Assembly (NCBI RefSeq): GCF_029871205.1
Contig: NZ_SSOJ01000114.1
Location: 1-64,000, forward strand
DNA length: 64,000 nucleotides
Reading direction: 5' to 3'
From: Pseudomonas sp. BN417
GTDB lineage: Bacteria > Pseudomonadota > Gammaproteobacteria > Pseudomonadales > Pseudomonadaceae
The notes under the pieces were generated by a model. The model saw only the letters and a program-made list of their open reading frames with translations. It did not search any database and was not told where the DNA came from. Positions 42,947 to 52,128 of this stretch are shown one piece after another. Position 1 is the first letter of the stretch, and every line of letters begins with the position of its first letter. Made by a program: the position numbers and the translations under genes.

Positions 42947-44365
42947 ATGCGCAACTCCGTCTTTACCGTTTCGGCGCTGGTGTTTGCCCTGTCCCTCGGC
43001 GGCTGTTCCTTGGCGCCGACCTACGAGCGCCCCGCGGCGCCCGTGGCTCAGGCCTGGAACACCGCCAGCGATCAGTCCGGCGCCGAGGTCGGCGGCCTCG
43101 ACTGGCAGGCCTTCATCATCGACGCCGAGCTGCGCCGTCTGGTGGGGATCGCCCTGGACAACAATCGTTCCCTGCGCCAGACGCTGTTGGACATCGAGCA
43201 GGCCCGTGCGCAGTACCGCATCCAGCGCGCCGACCGGGTACCCGGCCTCGCCGCCGGCGCCTCGGGCAATCGCCAGCGCCTGCCGGCTGATCTGTCCACT
43301 ACTGGCACGACGGATGTCAGCCGCAGTTACCAGGTCGGCCTCACCCTGCCGGAGTACGAGCTGGACCTGTTCGGGCGGGTGAAGAGCCTCACCGATGCGG
43401 CACTGGAACAGTATCTGGCTACCGAAGAGGCGGGACGCAGCGCACGGATCGCGCTGGTGGCCGAGGTCTGCCAGGCCTATCTCACCCATGTCGGTGCTCA
43501 GCAGCGCCTGGAACTGACCCACCGCACCCTGGCCAGCCGCGAGGACTCCTTCGTACTGATCGAGCAGCGCCGCAGCGCCGGTGCCGCCACTGCGCTGGAC
43601 TACCAGGAAGCGCTGGGGCTGGTGGAACAGTCCCGCGCCGAACTGGAGCGCAACCAGCGGCAGAAGCAGCAGGCGTTCAACGCCCTGGTGCTGCTGCTGG
43701 GTACACCGGATGCGGCTGCGACGATTCCGGCGGTGTCGCCGGAGCGGCTGCGGGTGTTGCAGGACATCGCCCCCGGCACCTCCTCAGAGCTGATAGAACG
43801 GCGCCCCGACATCCTTGCCGCCGAGCATCGCCTGAAGGCGCGCAACGCCGATATTGGCGCGGCGCGCGCGGCGTTCTTCCCGCGCATCACCCTGACCGGC
43901 AGCTTCGGCACTTCCAGCGCGGAAATGTCCGGGCTCTTCGAAGGCGGCTCGCGCTCATGGAACTTCGTGCCCAACCTGACGCTGCCGCTGTTCGATGCCG
44001 GCCGCAACCGCGCCAACCTGAGCCTCGCGGAGGTGCGCAAGGAATCCGCCGTGGCCGCCTACGAGGGCAGCATCCAGACCGCCTTCCGCGAGGTGGCGGA
44101 CGCCCTGGCGGCTACCGATACCCTGCGCCGCGAGGAAACGGCCCGACGCTCGCTGGTGGACACCAGCAGCGAGACCCTGAAACTGGCCAGGGCCCGTTAC
44201 GAGGGTGGGGTGGACAGCCACTTGCGTTACCTGGACGCCCAACGCAGCAGCTTCATCAACGAACTGGCGCTGATCGAGACCAGTACCGAACGGCAGATCG
44301 CCCTGGTCGACCTGTTCCGTGCGCTCGGCGGCGGCTGGGACGGAAAGGCGGGTGCGGGGGGCTGA
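42947..44365 (+). CDS. RND outer-membrane channel (NodT/OprM family), lipoprotein
   Basis: 472 aa from ATG 42947, 5 bp after the pump gene. Lipobox LGGC near residue 20 (VFALSLGGCSLAPTYERP). Two repeats of the TolC fold, each with coiled-coil helices (RRLVGIALDNNRSLRQTLLD, then AEHRLKARNADIGAARAAFF). YERPAAPV and PDILAAEHRL are the NodT signature regions. Third gene; a complete tripartite pump is encoded here. Confidence 0.94.
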   Translation: MRNSVFTVSALVFALSLGGCSLAPTYERPAAPVAQAWNTASDQSGAEVGGLDWQAFIIDAELRRLVGIALDNNRSLRQTLLDIEQARAQYRIQRADRVPGLAAGASGNRQRLPADLSTTGTTDVSRSYQVGLTLPEYELDLFGRVKSLTDAALEQYLATEEAGRSARIALVAEVCQAYLTHVGAQQRLELTHRTLASREDSFVLIEQRRSAGAATALDYQEALGLVEQSRAELERNQRQKQQAFNALVLLLGTPDAAATIPAVSPERLRVLQDIAPGTSSELIERRPDILAAEHRLKARNADIGAARAAFFPRITLTGSFGTSSAEMSGLFEGGSRSWNFVPNLTLPLFDAGRNRANLSLAEVRKESAVAAYEGSIQTAFREVADALAATDTLRREETARRSLVDTSSETLKLARARYEGGVDSHLRYLDAQRSSFINELALIETSTERQIALVDLFRALGGGWDGKAGAGG

Positions 44366-44380
44366 TCCTGCGGTAACGGG

Positions 44381-44400
44381 GCCGCCGCTTGCGCGGCGGC
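44381..44400. terminator. Bidirectional hairpin between RND operon and TetR
   Basis: GCCGCCGC (44381-44388), TTGC loop, GCGGCGGC (44393-44400): perfect 8-bp GC stem between convergent genes. There is no T-run, so termination would rest on stem strength or Rho. Confidence 0.6.
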
Positions 44401-44404
44401 TGGC

Positions 44405-44986
44405 TCAGTGCTCTTCCACCAGTAGGGCTAGCGCCCGGCAAGCTGTTTCGGTTTCCGCCCGCAAGCGCTCGAGGTCGCTGTGGGCGGTCCAGGCTACGAG
44501 CAGGCCGTCGAACAGCAGGATGAGTGTGCGGCTGGTGGCCTTGAGCGCCGCTTGGTCGAGACGGTTACCGATGGTGCGCTCAAGGGCCAGTTCAGTTGCC
44601 TCGACACCCACCGAGTAGATCTTGCTGGCCATCTCCGGCTGGTTGCGCATGGTCCAGAAGAACAGTTCGGATTGCGCGCGGGCCAGTTCCGGATTGGTTG
44701 AGAACCAGTTGACCAGTTGGCGCAGCATCTCCGCCGCCGTCTCAGACGGGGTCGTTCCGGCAGGTACCTGGTCGAGGGTCTGCTGGGGCAGGGTGAAGAG
44801 CGATTCGTAGACGGCGTAGAAGAGCTCGTCCTTGGTCCGGAATACATAGTGCAACGAGGCGAGGGGGCAACCGGCTTCAGCGGCGATTCGCCGTGTGGTG
44901 GCATTGGCCACGCCATGTTCGGCGATCACCTTGACCGTCGCCTTCACGAAATCCTGCCTGCGCAGTTCAGCGCCCACTCTGGCCAT
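44405..44986 (-). CDS. TetR-family regulator (second, convergent to RND operon)
   Basis: 193 aa. HTH at residues ~10-50 (FVKATVKVIAEHGVANATTR, RRIAAEAGCPLASLHYVFRT). C-terminal ligand domain of the TetR_C type. It reads toward the RND operon but starts at its far side, facing the long AT-rich gap before the DUF1329 gene. It could therefore regulate itself and the sigma-54 operon rather than the pump. Confidence 0.9.
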   Translation of the reverse strand: MARVGAELRRQDFVKATVKVIAEHGVANATTRRIAAEAGCPLASLHYVFRTKDELFYAVYESLFTLPQQTLDQVPAGTTPSETAAEMLRQLVNWFSTNPELARAQSELFFWTMRNQPEMASKIYSVGVEATELALERTIGNRLDQAALKATSRTLILLFDGLLVAWTAHSDLERLRAETETACRALALLVEEH

Positions 44987-45319
44987 GAACGTTTCTCCGT
45001 TGCTGTCGCTATGCCGCCAATGCCCGGGTTGGGGCAGCGCCGGCGGATGCTACCCCATGCCACTTCGCGGCGTCATGGAGCGATATGTATCTGTTAATGG
45101 CGCCTATGCTTCAGAAACGCCATTCGGCGTGGAGCTCGTACCCGGTGTCTCTCTTCTTCTGTTTGGAGAAATAAGGTAACAATCGTTTCGTAAATTCCCA
45201 TGTTGGTGCGCGCGCCTGAAGCAAGTTGGTGCATAGCTGGGTGTGCAGGTATCACATTACAATTGTTATAAAAATATTAAGTAGCTGATATATAAGGAAA
45301 ATATTGCAATGTCGTTGAT
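44987..45319. other. AT-rich region upstream of the sigma-54 promoter
   Basis: About 330 bp with no gene. The stretch 45250-45310 is markedly AT-rich (TTACAATTGTTATAAAAATA and neighbours), suitable for IHF-type bending or enhancer-protein sites upstream of sigma-54. I could not define an enhancer motif. Confidence 0.4.
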
Positions 45320-45335
45320 TGGCACATGGTTTGCT
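45320..45335 (+). promoter_or_regulatory. Sigma-54 promoter (-24/-12)
   Basis: TGGCAC (45320-45325), 5 nt, TTGCT (45331-45335), an exact match to the TGGCAC-N5-TTGC consensus. Predicted transcription start is about 45346, giving a leader of roughly 105 nt to the DUF1329 gene. No enhancer-binding (AAA+) activator is encoded in this window, so the activator is elsewhere. Confidence 0.85.
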
Positions 45336-45339
45336 GTTG

Positions 45340-45375
45340 GTCGAATGACTTGGTCATCTGATCAAGTCGAATGAC
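45340..45375 (+). promoter_or_regulatory. Direct repeat in the leader after the sigma-54 promoter
   Basis: GTCGAATGAC occurs at 45340-45349 and 45366-45375, flanking an imperfect palindrome CTTGGTCATCTGATCAAG at 45349-45366. It lies at and just after the predicted transcription start, where a repressor or RNA structure could act. Confidence 0.5.
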
Positions 45376-45450
45376 CAGAAGTCTGGCACAGCCCGATTCT
45401 TCCTTCCAGGAAGCTCCGGTCGCCGGTTAAAGCCCCATGAGGACCTCCCA

Positions 45451-46875
45451 ATGAAAGACGTGATTCAGCGCCCCGATGTCGGCAACTCCATCGCAGGTGG
45501 AGTCAGGCAACTGCTGGTAGCGCTGGCGGTATCGGCCGCCTTCTGTTCGGTTCAGGCTGCGGAGAGCGATGCATCCCTGCTGGGCACCACGCTAACGCCG
45601 TTGGGAGGGGAGGTTGCCGCGAGCGCTGATGGGGTGATTCCAGCCTGGACGCCGCCCGGTCAGCAGGATCTGGGGTGGAGCTACGGCCAGGTGCGCGGCC
45701 AGCACTGGAAGTTCAAGGATGACAAGCCGCTCTTCAGCATCGACTCAAACAACGTCGCGCAATACGCGAGCAAGCTTTCGCCCGGGCAGTTGGAGCTGTT
45801 CAAGAAGATCCCAGGCTATCGCATGGACGTGTACCCGACCCGTCGCAGCTGTGGCGTGCCGGACTTCGTCGCCGAGAACACCAGGAAGAACGTCGGCTTC
45901 GCCAAGCTCGACGCAAGCGGTCTTGCCCTGGAAGAAGCCCACGTTCCCGGCATCCCGTTCCCGCAGCCCACCACCGGCGCGCAGGTTATGTGGAACATGA
46001 AGATGCACTACCGCGGCGTCGGCTTTCACATGACCAAGACCATCTCCGGTATTTCCCCGCGCAAGGCCGGAGGCGACTGGCTGAACACCTCACTGGACTG
46101 GACAATGTTCACGCCCTGGGGAGAGAAGGGCAGCAAGCTGTTTTCCTCGACTGACGGCATGGAGACAGCGACCTATTTCTCCTATTTCGATCCGGTTTCC
46201 CTGGCCGGTCAGGCCGGTGTGCTCACCACTAAGGCAGGTGAGCAGACCACCACCTTCTATTACTTCCCGGGTCAGCGTCGTGTGCGCCGCATGCCGGCCT
46301 ATTCCTACGATGCACCGCAAATCGGCTTGGACAATCAGTACACCATTGATGAGTCCAACATCTTCTACGGCCCGATGGATCGCTTCGACTGGAAACTGGT
46401 TGGCAAGCAGGAGCTGGTCGTGCCCTACAACTCCTTCGGCGCCTATGACACCTCTGCCAAGGTCGCGAGCTTCGCCAAGGACGACGCCATCGCGCCCGAG
46501 TTCCGCCGCTACGAGCAGCACCGCGTCTGGGTGGTCGAGGCCACCGTGCGCCAGGGTATGCGTCACCAGGCGCCGAAGCGTGTGTTCTACATCGACGAGG
46601 ACAGCTGGAACGGCCTGATGGCGGTTGACTACGACAAGCAGGGGCAGATCTGGAAGGTGCGCGAGGGCTTCACCATTCCGGTGTACGAGACAGGCAGCTG
46701 CGATATGGAGGCCCAGGTTCAGTACAACCTGGTCGACGGTCGCTATCTGTATGACATGACCTCGGTTGGCGCAGGCAAGGATGACCACCGCTGGATCACC
46801 GAGGGCGGCAACAACCCGCGCATGAAGCGCGACTTCTACACCTCCGACAACCTGCGTTCCATCAGCGAGCGCTAA
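45451..46875 (+). CDS. DUF1329 exported protein
   Basis: 474 aa. Signal peptide around residues 18-36 (QLLVALAVSAAFCSVQAAES). The mature part is the DUF1329 domain, whose fold is related to LolA/LolB lipoprotein-sorting proteins that shield hydrophobic cargo. Starts with LGTTLTPLGGEVAASADGVI PAWTP, the usual opening. First gene of an operon with DUF1302, RND/MMPL and a YCF48-like protein, a recurrent four-gene set in pseudomonads and related bacteria. It is often placed near genes for steroids, terpenoids or other hydrophobic substrates. GAGGACCTCCCA before ATG. Confidence 0.9.
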   Translation: MKDVIQRPDVGNSIAGGVRQLLVALAVSAAFCSVQAAESDASLLGTTLTPLGGEVAASADGVIPAWTPPGQQDLGWSYGQVRGQHWKFKDDKPLFSIDSNNVAQYASKLSPGQLELFKKIPGYRMDVYPTRRSCGVPDFVAENTRKNVGFAKLDASGLALEEAHVPGIPFPQPTTGAQVMWNMKMHYRGVGFHMTKTISGISPRKAGGDWLNTSLDWTMFTPWGEKGSKLFSSTDGMETATYFSYFDPVSLAGQAGVLTTKAGEQTTTFYYFPGQRRVRRMPAYSYDAPQIGLDNQYTIDESNIFYGPMDRFDWKLVGKQELVVPYNSFGAYDTSAKVASFAKDDAIAPEFRRYEQHRVWVVEATVRQGMRHQAPKRVFYIDEDSWNGLMAVDYDKQGQIWKVREGFTIPVYETGSCDMEAQVQYNLVDGRYLYDMTSVGAGKDDHRWITEGGNNPRMKRDFYTSDNLRSISER

Positions 46876-46895
46876 CCGCGAATTAGGGTGCCGAT

Positions 46896-48572
46896 ATGAA
46901 AAGAATAATTTCGCAAGCATCGGGCCTGGCCATTGCGTGTGCCGCACCGCTGGCCTTGGGGTTTACCTTCGAGACGGACAATATCCGGGGATCTTTTGAC
47001 TCCACTTTCTCGGCGGGCATGGGTGTGCGTACCCAGTCTCCGGGATGTGATCTGATCAATGCTGGTGCGGGTGGCCACAATCCGCCCAGCGGATGCCTGG
47101 ACCCGACCGTTTCCGGTATCGGCGATCAGGGCAACATGAACTATGGCAAGGGCGATCTGTTCACCAACTACATCAAGGGTGTCCACGAGTTGGTGTTGAA
47201 GTTCCCCGAGGACTTCACCTTCATGGCGCGCGGTAGCTGGAAGCGTGACTTCGCCGCTACCGATACCACGGGGTCGTTGGGAGCCGAAACTCAGTTCCGG
47301 CAGGCCTTGGGGGCGGATATTGGCAGCGACGGGTTGACCGATGATGCGCGTGACGAACTGAAGTTCAAGGCGCGCCTGCTCGATCTGTGGGTCAGCAAGA
47401 GCTTCGATGTGGCCGACCAACGGGTTCGCGCGCGCCTGGGCAACCAGGTCATCAACTGGGGTGAGAGCCTGTTCGCGATTGGTGGCATCAATGCCACCAA
47501 CTCCTATGACTTCCAGGCGCTCTCGAGTCCAGGCGTTCAGCTCAAGGAAGCCGTGCTGCCGGCCCCTATGCTCAGCGTCGCCACGGGGCTGGGCTACGGC
47601 GTGAACGTCGAGGCTTATTACCAGTTCGGCTGGAACAAGAGCGAATTGCCGCCAGTGGGCAGCTATTGGTCGACTTACAACGTGATCGGCGAGGGCATGG
47701 AAGCTTATGGATACGATGACAAGGATGCCCGCGACAGTGGTCAATGGGGGCTCTCGGTGCGCTGGCAGCCTGAGGATAGCGACGTAAATTACGGCTTTTA
47801 CGTAATGCGCTATCACGACAAGCTGCCGCAGGTGAGCTACAACCAGGCGACTTTAGCTCCCACATGGGTCTACCCGGAAGACCGCATGCTTTACGGCATC
47901 AGTGCCAACCGGCCGATCGGCGACTGGGCCGTGGGCACCGAGCTGTCCTATCGCCCCAAGGAGGCAGTACCGCTCAATCCCTTGCCCGGCCTCGCATTTG
48001 GCCCTGCTCCTTGTTCGGGGCGGGGAGGGGAATGCTGGAAGGACACCAAGAAATTCCAGTGGCACCTGACGGGCATCTACAGCATGACCAACGCCAACTC
48101 CCCGGACTTCCTCGAGTTCACCGGGGCCAGCACGGGTACGTTCCTGTCGGAACTGGTGTTGGTGAAATACCCGGGGCTGCATGACAGCTTCAACGGTGAG
48201 CTGGTTGCGGCGGGGGGTAACACTTGGGTGGAAGATCTGTCGCAGTTTCCGCCTAAAGCCCATGGCGACAAGAGCTCCTCGGGGATGCATGTCGACTTCA
48301 GCCTGACTTATGACGGCACCGTCATCCCAGGCTGGACGGTGACGCCGGGAGTCTATTACCAGCGCTCCCTGGGCAATGGCCGCACGCCATCGATCTATTC
48401 GACCTATACCCGAGACGCCAGCGCGATGAATTTGTATGTGAACTTCGTGCGCAATCCGGGGAACTGGCAAGTCAGCCTGAACTACGCGAAGTTCAACGAT
48501 GGCGATACCTCTTACGACCAGCTGCTGCGTGATCGGGATTACGTTGGCCTGTCGGTTTCGCACTCTCTGTGA
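46896..48572 (+). CDS. DUF1302 outer-membrane barrel protein
   Basis: 558 aa. Signal peptide MKRIISQASGLAIACAAPLA (cleavage near LGF). Mature protein begins FTFETDNIRGSFDSTFSAGM, the DUF1302 start, and is rich in alternating aromatic beta-strands, predicting a large barrel. The C-terminal residue is Leu rather than Phe (YVGLSVSHSL). Expected to be the outer-membrane partner of the DUF1329 and RND/MMPL proteins. 20 bp after the DUF1329 gene. Confidence 0.9.
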   Translation: MKRIISQASGLAIACAAPLALGFTFETDNIRGSFDSTFSAGMGVRTQSPGCDLINAGAGGHNPPSGCLDPTVSGIGDQGNMNYGKGDLFTNYIKGVHELVLKFPEDFTFMARGSWKRDFAATDTTGSLGAETQFRQALGADIGSDGLTDDARDELKFKARLLDLWVSKSFDVADQRVRARLGNQVINWGESLFAIGGINATNSYDFQALSSPGVQLKEAVLPAPMLSVATGLGYGVNVEAYYQFGWNKSELPPVGSYWSTYNVIGEGMEAYGYDDKDARDSGQWGLSVRWQPEDSDVNYGFYVMRYHDKLPQVSYNQATLAPTWVYPEDRMLYGISANRPIGDWAVGTELSYRPKEAVPLNPLPGLAFGPAPCSGRGGECWKDTKKFQWHLTGIYSMTNANSPDFLEFTGASTGTFLSELVLVKYPGLHDSFNGELVAAGGNTWVEDLSQFPPKAHGDKSSSGMHVDFSLTYDGTVIPGWTVTPGVYYQRSLGNGRTPSIYSTYTRDASAMNLYVNFVRNPGNWQVSLNYAKFNDGDTSYDQLLRDRDYVGLSVSHSL

Positions 48573-48580
48573 GGCATGTT

Positions 48581-50995
48581 GTGAACACTCCTGTTTTAGA
48601 AATAACCGAAGTGAAGAGGCGTGGCGTGCTGCCACGCCTGGAGGATTGGCTATTCAAGCAGCGCTGGGCAGTACTGGCGCTGCTGGCTGTCTTCACCTTG
48701 GGCATGGCCTGGTTCGCCGTGCAACTGCGTATGGAGGCTGGCTTCGAAAAGCAATTGCCGATTGGCCATGAGTACGTCGAGACCTTCCATGCCTACCGCA
48801 ACGACCTGATCGGGGCGAATCGCCTGACCATAGTGGTCAAGGCGCGCGAGGGTGATATCTGGAGCGTGGCGGGGCTCAAGCGCCTGTATGACGTAACCCA
48901 GGCGGTGACCTTCCTGCCCAGCGTTTCGCGCAGTAGCGTGCAGTCGTTGTGGACGCCCAACTCCTTCGTCAACGAGATCACCGAGGAGGGCTTTCGCGCC
49001 GACCCGTTGATTCCCGGCACGGTGACGCCGGAGCGCCTCGACGGGGAGATCATCGGCAAGATTGCCAGCTCCACGGCCCAGGGAGGCTTCATTGGCACCC
49101 TGGTTTCGCGTGACCAGAGCAGTGCGATGATCACCGCCGAGCTCAACGAGGTCGATGCTTCTGGCGCCCACCTGGACTACGTGGCCTACAACCAGGTCCT
49201 GGAACAGCAGATTCGCGCGAAGTTCGAGGACGCCAAGTTCGAGGTCCAGATAATCGGCTTCGCCAAGCAGATCGGCGACATCGCCGATGGTGCTTCCGCG
49301 GTACTGGAGTTCTGCCTGCTGGCGCTGTTTCTGACCGCCGCTGCGGTGTACTGGTACTGCCACTCCGTGCGCTTCACCCTGCTTGCCCTGGGCTGTTCGC
49401 TGACCTCGCTGGTCTGGCAGTTCGGCAGCCTGCGTCTGCTTGGCTACGGCCTCGATCCGCTCGCCGTGTTGGTGCCGTTCCTGGTGTTCGCCATCGGTGT
49501 GTCCCATGGCGTGCAGCAGATCAACTACATAGTGCGCGAAATCGCCTGTGGCAAGAGTGCCGAGCAGGCCGCCCGCTCCAGCTTCAGCGGCCTGCTGATT
49601 CCCGGCACCCTGGCGTTGGTGACGGCCTTCGTGTCTTTTGTGACGCTGTTGCTGATCCCGATTCCGATGGTTCGCGAGCTGGCCATCACCGCCTCCCTTG
49701 GCGTGGCCTACAAGATCATCACCAACCTGGTGATGCTGCCGTTGGTGGCCTCGATGCTGAAGGTCGACGGCCGCTACGCCGCCGCGGAGGAGCTTTCCCG
49801 TGAGCGCCGCAGCCGCTGGTTGCACGGTCTGTCCCGCCTCGCCGAATGGCGCAATGCCCGGTTGGTGCTGGTTGCGGCCGGGCTGATGTTCGCCGTGGCG
49901 GTCTGGCAGAGCCATGATCGGGTGGTTGGTACGCTGCAGGCCGGTGCACCGGAGCTGCGCGAGGATTCCCGCTTCAACCGCGATGCGGTGTCCATCGCCA
50001 GCAACTACGACATCGGTCTGGACTGGCTGAGCGTGGTCTTCGAGGTCCAGCCGGATGAGTCCGGCGAGGTCGTCGGCGCCTGCGAGAACGTGGCCTTGGG
50101 GCAATACCAGGACCGCTTCGTGTGGGCAATGCAAGGCGTTCCCGGGGTCCTGTCGGTCGCCTCGTTCTCAACCGGCATGCGCCAGTTCAACGAGGGCTAC
50201 AACGAGGGGAATCCGAAGATGAGTGCGGTCCCCATTGACTCGATGAACTACTCCTCGCTGGCCACCGAGGTCGCTCGTATCTCAGGAATCATGCGCGCTG
50301 ATTGCAGCATGACCGCCGTACATCTGTACCTGGCAGACCATAAGGCCACCACCATCAAGCGGGTGATCGAAGCCGCCAAGGCCTTCCGTGCCGAGTTCCC
50401 CATGCAGGGCGTTTCGGTGCGCCTGGCCTCGGGCAATGCCGGGGTGCTCGCGGCCATCAACGAGGAGGTGGAGAAGAGCGAGACGCCGATGCTGCTGTAC
50501 GTCTACGCGGCCATCGCCTTGCTGGTGTTCGTGGTCTACCGCGACCTGCGTGCCGTGCTGGTGTGCTGCCTGCCGCTGACCATCGGCACCTTCATCGGCT
50601 ACTGGTTCATGAAGGAGCTGCAGATCGGCCTGACCATCGCCACGCTTCCGGTGATGGTGCTGGCGGTGGGTATTGGTGTCGATTACGCCTTCTACATCTA
50701 CAACCGCCTGCAACTGCACCAGGCCAACGGCCAGCCGATCACCAAGGCCGTCGAGCATGCGCTGCTCGAGGTCGGTGTGGCGACCATCTTCACCGCCATC
50801 ACCCTGGCCATTGGTGTCGCCACCTGGTCGTTCTCCGAGCTCAAGTTCCAGGCCGACATGGGCAAGCTGCTGGCCTTCATGTTCATGATCAACATGGTCA
50901 TGGCCATGACTGTGCTGCCGGCATTCGCCGTCTGGCTGGAGCGGGTGTTCCCGCGCAAGCGCCCCGTGCGCATGATCGGCGCGCTGGCGCATTGA
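48581..50995 (+). CDS. RND/MMPL-family transporter
   Basis: 804 aa from GTG 48581, which has GAGG 6 nt upstream; the overlapping earlier GTG at 48569 is less suitable. Two repeats of one helix, a periplasmic domain and five helices, total about 12 helices, as in MMPL and hydrophobe-transporting RND proteins. AIGVSHGVQQINYIVREIAC is helix-4 region and LAVGIGVDYAFYIYNRLQLH (GxGxDY) is the relay region of the second half. Such proteins move lipids, hopanoids or steroids. It has no adaptor-protein gene; the DUF1329 and DUF1302 proteins may fill that role. Confidence 0.9.
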   Translation: MNTPVLEITEVKRRGVLPRLEDWLFKQRWAVLALLAVFTLGMAWFAVQLRMEAGFEKQLPIGHEYVETFHAYRNDLIGANRLTIVVKAREGDIWSVAGLKRLYDVTQAVTFLPSVSRSSVQSLWTPNSFVNEITEEGFRADPLIPGTVTPERLDGEIIGKIASSTAQGGFIGTLVSRDQSSAMITAELNEVDASGAHLDYVAYNQVLEQQIRAKFEDAKFEVQIIGFAKQIGDIADGASAVLEFCLLALFLTAAAVYWYCHSVRFTLLALGCSLTSLVWQFGSLRLLGYGLDPLAVLVPFLVFAIGVSHGVQQINYIVREIACGKSAEQAARSSFSGLLIPGTLALVTAFVSFVTLLLIPIPMVRELAITASLGVAYKIITNLVMLPLVASMLKVDGRYAAAEELSRERRSRWLHGLSRLAEWRNARLVLVAAGLMFAVAVWQSHDRVVGTLQAGAPELREDSRFNRDAVSIASNYDIGLDWLSVVFEVQPDESGEVVGACENVALGQYQDRFVWAMQGVPGVLSVASFSTGMRQFNEGYNEGNPKMSAVPIDSMNYSSLATEVARISGIMRADCSMTAVHLYLADHKATTIKRVIEAAKAFRAEFPMQGVSVRLASGNAGVLAAINEEVEKSETPMLLYVYAAIALLVFVVYRDLRAVLVCCLPLTIGTFIGYWFMKELQIGLTIATLPVMVLAVGIGVDYAFYIYNRLQLHQANGQPITKAVEHALLEVGVATIFTAITLAIGVATWSFSELKFQADMGKLLAFMFMINMVMAMTVLPAFAVWLERVFPRKRPVRMIGALAH

Positions 50996-51005
50996 GGAGA
51001 GAAAC

Positions 51006-51971
51006 ATGGGATACCTGAATACACTCATGGGGGCCGCGCTGGCTGCCGTGCTACCGCTGGCGTCGCTGCAGGCCGCTGCGCTGGAGGCCGTGCCGGCAGC
51101 CCCGTCGAGCAACGCCGCCCAGGCCACTGTGCTGGGTGCTACGTGGGCCAACGGACGTGTGGTCGCCGTGGGCGATCACGGCATGGTGCTGCTGTCCGAC
51201 GATCGCGGGAAGAGTTTCCGTCAGGCCGGCTCTGTACCGCTTTCCTCACCACTCACCGGGGTGAGCTTCGTCGACGCCCAACAGGGCTGGGCAGTCGGCC
51301 AGTGGGGGGCGATCCTGAACAGCAGCGATGGTGGCGACTCCTGGCAGGTCCAGCGCCTGTCCAGCGAAGAAGATCGCCCGCTGTTCGCGGTGCATTTCTT
51401 CAATGCCCGGCAGGGCGTTGCCGTAGGCCTCTGGTCGCTGGTTCTGACCACCGACGATGGTGGCAAGACCTGGACCGAGCAGGCGCTGCAAGCGCCGCCG
51501 GGATATAGCCGCGCCGACCTCAATCTGATGGGACTTTTCGCCGACGACCACGGTAGCCTGTATGCCACTGCCGAACGCGGTCAGGTGTTGCGCTCCGAAG
51601 ACCACGGGAAAAGCTGGCGCTATCTGGACACCGGCTACGAAGGCACCCTGTGGTCCGGTGCTGTGCTGGCCGATGGGACCCTTTTGGTCGGTGGCCAGCG
51701 CGGCACTCTGCTGCATGGGTCGGCGAATGGGCAGCAATGGCAGCGAGTTTCCCTTGAAAGCAAGAGCTCCATCACCGACGTGGCGGTATCAGGCCGGCAA
51801 GTGGTTGTGGTCGGCCTGGATGGGTTGATGGTGCGCAGCAGCGACGGCGGGCTGAGCTTCATGGAGCAGCATACGGCCGATGGGGTTTCGCTAACGGCTG
51901 CGCTGCTTGACGCCAATGACAATCCCGTCCTGTTCTCGCGGCGTGGCGTGGTCCCCGTGCAGACCCAGTGA
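51006..51971 (+). CDS. YCF48/photosystem-II-stability-factor-like beta-propeller, exported
   Basis: 321 aa. Signal peptide ([20 protein letters not shown]). Beta-propeller with at least five Asp-box repeats readable: LSDDRGKSF (~63-71), [36 protein letters not shown]. It has no chloroplast role in bacteria; homologues accompany DUF1302/DUF1329/RND genes and probably serve assembly or binding in the periplasm. GAGGAGAGAAAC before ATG. Last gene of the sigma-54 operon. Confidence 0.88.
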   Translation: MGYLNTLMGAALAAVLPLASLQAAALEAVPAAPSSNAAQATVLGATWANGRVVAVGDHGMVLLSDDRGKSFRQAGSVPLSSPLTGVSFVDAQQGWAVGQWGAILNSSDGGDSWQVQRLSSEEDRPLFAVHFFNARQGVAVGLWSLVLTTDDGGKTWTEQALQAPPGYSRADLNLMGLFADDHGSLYATAERGQVLRSEDHGKSWRYLDTGYEGTLWSGAVLADGTLLVGGQRGTLLHGSANGQQWQRVSLESKSSITDVAVSGRQVVVVGLDGLMVRSSDGGLSFMEQHTADGVSLTAALLDANDNPVLFSRRGVVPVQTQ

Positions 51972-52128
51972 TGCCGACATTGCCCTCCTTGCCAGCGGCT
52001 GGTGCCGCTGCGCGAGGCGGCAGCAAGGTGTGAGCGTGACCTTTTGGGGCCCCGTCGTGACCCGGCGCTTGGCCCCTTCTTTTTGGGCGCAGCCCAACGA
52101 TGGAATCCACTGTTTTTGCGGAGGGCCC

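Noticed and set aside
48650..50134. 494-codon antisense frame in the RND/MMPL gene
   Set aside because: Mirror frame, same composition artefact.
51006..51971. Sialidase, suggested by Asp-box repeats
   Set aside because: The repeats fit a YCF48-like propeller; sialidase catalytic residues and the FRIP motif are absent, and the operon context is the DUF1302 set.
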